Below are positions 49,553-52,090 of a stretch of DNA of 52,090 nt, piece by piece; position 1 is the stretch's first letter, and every line of letters begins with the position of its first letter. The position numbers and the translations under genes are program-made. The stretch spans positions 1 through 52,090 of the forward strand of contig NZ_SSDJ01000122.1 in NCBI RefSeq assembly GCF_004794465.1, given 5' to 3'. The stretch is from Microbacterium sp. K24 (GTDB lineage: Bacteria; Actinomycetota; Actinomycetes; Actinomycetales; Microbacteriaceae). The notes beneath the pieces are model-generated. The model worked only from the letters and a program-made list of their open reading frames with translations, did no database searches and was not told the origin of the DNA.

Positions 49553-50353
49553 CTAGTCGTTCGCGGCGAGATGGATCGCCAGATCGGTCCGACCGGGCAG
49601 CAATTCCGGACGGAGCGCGCGTGTGCCGCGGTAGTCTCCGTCGCGCAGGCGGCGGAACGGTACGGCGGGCTCGTCATCGATGCCCCGAAGCCTGTCGCTC
49701 AGGCGAGTGACCTCGCGTTGCACGGCCTCGGCGTCCAGCGCGTCGGCGTCATGGACCACGTGCAGCTCGAGCACATCGATACCCACGTACCAGAGCACGC
49801 CGTGTGTGAGCGGGAAGAGCAGCGCCTCGATGTCGCCGCTGATGCCGCGTGGGCCGATCGACCCCTCGTCCTCGCCCGCGGTCACGATGATGAGCGCTCG
49901 TCTTCCGGTGAGACCGCCGTCGCCGTAGCGGCGCGGCACACCCAGCTCAGGATCCTGATCGCCGTACGCGAATCCGGCACTCAGGACCCGGTCGAACCAT
50001 CCCTTCAGGATCGCGGGCATCCCGTACCACCAGAGCGGGAACTGGATGACCAGCAGCTCGGCGGCGGCGAGCTTCTCCTGCTCCGCCCGCACATCGGGGG
50101 CGAGCAGTCCCCGCAGGTAGGCCTCCCCCGCCTGCTCCGCGATGTTCCCGGGGGTCGACGCGAGCTCTCCGAGATCCTGAGCGCCCAGCACAGGATCGAA
50201 CCCCTGCGTGTACAGGTCGGAGGTCGCCACCGTGTATCGCTCTCCGAGCGCGTTCGCGCCGTCCCGGAGGAGCCGGTGGTTGAACGACTCATGACGCGGG
50301 TGCGCGTACAGCCAGAGCGCCGTACCCGGCGTGGGCGGATTCGAGATGGTCAT
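49553..50353 (-). CDS. NAD(P)H-dependent quinone reductase-like flavoprotein
   Basis: This 266-residue flavodoxin-like-fold protein is in the NQO1/KefF quinone-reductase group. TALWLYAHPRHESFNHRLL is the FMN-binding start, VATSDLYTQGFDPVL follows, and VIQFPLWWYGMPAILKGWFD with VLSAGFAYG are the diagnostic pieces. It probably reduces quinones or electrophiles with two electrons. I chose the ATG at 50353, which overlaps the TetR stop by 4 bases; the frame is open further upstream but inside tetR. The pairing suggests TetR control of redox or quinone stress. Confidence 0.9.
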   Translation of the reverse strand: MTISNPPTPGTALWLYAHPRHESFNHRLLRDGANALGERYTVATSDLYTQGFDPVLGAQDLGELASTPGNIAEQAGEAYLRGLLAPDVRAEQEKLAAAELLVIQFPLWWYGMPAILKGWFDRVLSAGFAYGDQDPELGVPRRYGDGGLTGRRALIIVTAGEDEGSIGPRGISGDIEALLFPLTHGVLWYVGIDVLELHVVHDADALDAEAVQREVTRLSDRLRGIDDEPAVPFRRLRDGDYRGTRALRPELLPGRTDLAIHLAAND

Positions 50354-50970
50354 GCGTGGTCCTCTCCGTCGTGATCGGTCGCGTCCGCAGCCACGGCGGC
50401 GACAACCCTGGACAATGCGGCCCGCGCCTGTTCCGCGGTGATCGAGCCGTCGAGCGCTCGTCGCGCCAGGGCGTCTCCCGCGCCGATGACGGCGAGCAGC
50501 CCCGCCGGGTCCAGCGGTCCGGCGAGCGGCTCGAGGGCGCTGCGGCACATGTCGAGGTAGGCCTCCTCCGCCTCGCGCCGCAGCCGGGTCAGCGTGGACG
50601 ATCCGGCGAGAGCTGCGACCACGTCGGCGAGCTCGCGCCCTTCGGCGAGGCAGCAGTCGATGTACGCGCCCGCGACGACCCGCGACACGGCCGTCAGGTC
50701 GTCCGGCGCATCCTGCAGGGCGGCGGCGAGCATCTCCCGCTGTCGGTGCTCGAAGGAGCGGTAGAGCTCCGCGAGCACTCCGGAACGGTCGCCGAAGTGG
50801 TCGTACACCAGAGGTTTGGTCACCCCTGCGTGTTCTGCCAGCCGCGCGAGGGAGAACTCATCGGTCCCCGCCGTGCGGATCAGATCCCTGGCGGCGTCGA
50901 GCAGTTGCGCGTGGCGCTCGGGTTTCGGCATCCGCTGACGTGGCGGAGTCCCGGAGACATGACTGATCAT
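50350..50970 (-). CDS. TetR/AcrR family regulator
   Basis: This 206-residue regulator has an HTH at about residues 19-65: AARDLIRTAGTDEFSLARLA followed by EHAGVTKPLVYDHFGDRSGV. The helical C-terminal part contains VAGAYIDCCLAEGRELADVV, forming the ligand pocket. It is the first gene of a two-gene operon with the quinone reductase-like gene. A perfect AAGTTAC-N5-GTAACTT palindrome plus a repeated half-site lies just upstream, so it probably represses its own operon. A GGGA-type ribosome site precedes the ATG. Confidence 0.92.
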   Translation of the reverse strand: MISHVSGTPPRQRMPKPERHAQLLDAARDLIRTAGTDEFSLARLAEHAGVTKPLVYDHFGDRSGVLAELYRSFEHRQREMLAAALQDAPDDLTAVSRVVAGAYIDCCLAEGRELADVVAALAGSSTLTRLRREAEEAYLDMCRSALEPLAGPLDPAGLLAVIGAGDALARRALDGSITAEQARAALSRVVAAVAADATDHDGEDHA

Positions 50971-50995
50971 CGGTCCCTTTCGGTGGTGACGCGAG

Positions 50996-51014
50996 AAGTT
51001 ACTCCTCGTAACTT
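50996..51014. promoter_or_regulatory. TetR operator candidate (AAGTTAC-N5-GTAACTT)
   Basis: AAGTTAC (50996-51002), five bases, GTAACTT (51008-51014) is a perfect 7-base-arm palindrome, 26 bases from the TetR start. The left arm contains minus-strand TAACTT, a likely -10, and the motif overlaps the spacer. Confidence 0.65.
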
Positions 51015-51020
51015 ACCATG

Positions 51021-51031
51021 CGTAACTTACC
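51021..51031. promoter_or_regulatory. Second TetR half-site (CGTAACTTACC)
   Basis: The 11 bases CGTAACTTACC at 51007-51017 recur exactly at 51021-51031, 14 bases away. The second copy overlaps a possible minus-strand -35 (TTACGC). It may allow a second dimer to bind. Confidence 0.5.
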
Positions 51032-51040
51032 GATGGGGCC

Positions 51041-52090
51041 TCAGGAGTCGCTCGTGCCGCGTCTCCGCGAGCGCCACCACGCGAGAACGAGCGCGGCCAA
51101 CCCGCCCCAGACCAGGAACTGCTGCATCCAGGGACCGACGATCACCCCCGCCGTCACACCGGTGCGCAACTCGACGTCCTCCAGCATCGCACCGGCTTCA
51201 TCCTCGTCGAGGCTCGTGACTGTGGCGCCGTCGGGGGCGATGATCTGGCTTCGTCCGACGGTCGAGATGTTCACGACGCTGCGCCCGGTCTCGATCGCCC
51301 GCATCCGTGCGAAAGCCAACTGCTGCAGGTTCTCATCGGTACCGCGGAAGTCCGCGTTGTTGGTCTGGAACACGAGGACCTGAGCGCCGGCGTTGATCCC
51401 CTCGGTGATCACATCGTCGTAGATCACGTCGAAGCAGATCGCGAGTCCCACAGCGACGCCGTCGACATCCACCACAGGTGGGTTCTCGCCCGGCGTGTAC
51501 TCGCGCTGGATGAGGCCGATCAGGTCGGGAGCGAGCGCGTTGTAGAACGCGCGATCGGGAACGTATTCGCCGAAGGGCACCGGATGCCGCTTGTCGTGGA
51601 GCTGCGTCGCTCCCCCGGCATCCGTCCAGAGCATCGACGTGTTGTAGTAGCGCTCATTGCGCCCGGTGGCGGCGTTCGCGAGCAGCGGTGCGCCGATTCG
51701 CGTCGTGATGAGCGTCATCCGTCGCGCGAGCGTCTCGTTCTGGAACGGATCCGTGTCGAGCGATCCCTCCGGCCAGACGAGAAGGTCGACATCCTCGCCG
51801 TACAGCGGAGCGGTCGCCTCGGTCTGCGCGTCGATCACCGAGAACGGCTCGCGCTGATCGAAATAGCCGGTGGGTCCGTTGCCCTGCACGGCGGCGATGC
51901 GCATCGACCCGGCATCCGTCGTCGGGAAGAAAGGCGTGAAGAAGAGGACGACCACCAGCGCCGCAGGAACGAGCAGGCGCAACGGCTTCGTCCACGCCCG
52001 CAGTCGCACGATCTCGATCAGCATCGCCACGAGGAGCACCATGAGGAAGCCGAGGCCGCTGACGCCGATCCACGATGTGAGCGGAGCGAG
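51041..52090 (-). CDS. lnt: Apolipoprotein N-acyltransferase, C-terminal part (5' end outside window)
   Basis: Lnt N-acylates the cysteine of mature lipoproteins at the membrane. The visible C-terminal 349 residues include the last part of the membrane region, then the nitrilase-like domain. The catalytic Glu is in LVWPEGSLDT, the Lys in LHDKRHPVPFGEYVP, and the Cys in GLAICFDVIYDD, in the expected order. A final helix (about residues 300-322 of the visible part) re-enters the membrane. The frame is open to the window edge, so the start lies beyond. The lgt gene earlier in the window acts two steps before it in the same pathway. Confidence 0.92.
   Translation of the reverse strand, partial: LAPLTSWIGVSGLGFLMVLLVAMLIEIVRLRAWTKPLRLLVPAALVVVLFFTPFFPTTDAGSMRIAAVQGNGPTGYFDQREPFSVIDAQTEATAPLYGEDVDLLVWPEGSLDTDPFQNETLARRMTLITTRIGAPLLANAATGRNERYYNTSMLWTDAGGATQLHDKRHPVPFGEYVPDRAFYNALAPDLIGLIQREYTPGENPPVVDVDGVAVGLAICFDVIYDDVITEGINAGAQVLVFQTNNADFRGTDENLQQLAFARMRAIETGRSVVNISTVGRSQIIAPDGATVTSLDEDEAGAMLEDVELRTGVTAGVIVGPWMQQFLVWGGLAALVLAWWRSRRRGTSDS

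Noticed and set aside
1..52090. CRISPR arrays, insertion sequences, prophage or toxin-antitoxin modules
   Set aside because: No spaced repeats, transposase, integrase, phage structural protein or recognisable toxin-antitoxin pair was found on either strand.

Overview
The window reads as a chromosomal segment of a high-GC Gram-positive bacterium (Actinomycetota), most likely Microbacteriaceae and close to Microbacterium. The evidence is very high GC, frequent GTG and TTG starts, the actinobacterial markers RbpA, PdtaR (ANTAR regulator) and a helicase-degenerate PriA, a small HGxxPAAW protein, and the order his - trp - lgt - pyk - pdtaR - polA, which parallels the mycobacterial chromosome. I found no prophage, insertion sequence, CRISPR array, integrase or rRNA. 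No stretch longer than 300 bases lacks a gene; the longest gap is about 220 bases (41223-41441).

Region 1 (1-21660) is dense housekeeping sequence, all on the + strand. It holds the end of gmk, rpoZ, metK, priA-like, fmt, rsmB, rpe, hisE-hisG-hisF-hisI, a Trp-associated membrane protein, an HGxxPAAW protein, trpC-trpB-trpA, lgt, gltB-gltD and pyk, closed by a strong terminator. Many stops and starts overlap (ATGA, GTGA), so translational coupling is the rule. The region links SAM synthesis, initiator-tRNA formylation, histidine and tryptophan synthesis, lipoprotein maturation, glutamate synthesis and glycolysis. trpE, trpD, trpG, hisA, hisB, hisC, hisD and hisH are not present.

Region 2 (21661-29304) has two coupled alpha/beta hydrolases, a DUF2945 protein, a secreted-lipase-like protein, tRNA-Leu(CAA), pdtaR, a GNAT acetyltransferase, a hotdog thioesterase and polA.

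Region 3 (29305-41222) is accessory metabolism. It contains a DUF885 protein, an LLM flavoprotein, two MFS transporters, an SGNH hydrolase / YczE-like / FGE-like gene run, a GNAT, a VOC protein, a small P-loop kinase-like protein, and two TetR regulators. Each TetR gene faces a target gene across an intergenic region carrying a pair of operator-like palindromes.

Region 4 (41223-46700) starts with a less GC-rich stretch and an orphan gene, then a short UvrA-type ATPase whose 3' end is partly duplicated in frame after its own stop. It continues with a VOC protein and an AraC regulator, a DUF308 membrane protein, and an SDR lacking the usual catalytic Tyr.

Region 5 (46701-52090) has NfeD - SPFH - GDPD, rbpA with a clear terminator, a TetR - quinone-reductase-like operon with its own operator, and the C-terminal part of Lnt, cut by the window end.

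The most recurrent non-gene signal is a TAnnnT box ending 6 (once 7) bases before an ATG or GTG at thirteen genes on both strands. This is the layout expected for leaderless transcripts. The best candidates for undescribed biology are modest and local: a metK leader that could hide its Shine-Dalgarno, a probable ATC start codon, three TetR operator pairs, the in-frame duplicated uvrA-like tail, and two family members lacking canonical catalytic residues (FGE-like and SDR). I did not see a convincing novel multi-gene defence or biosynthetic system.
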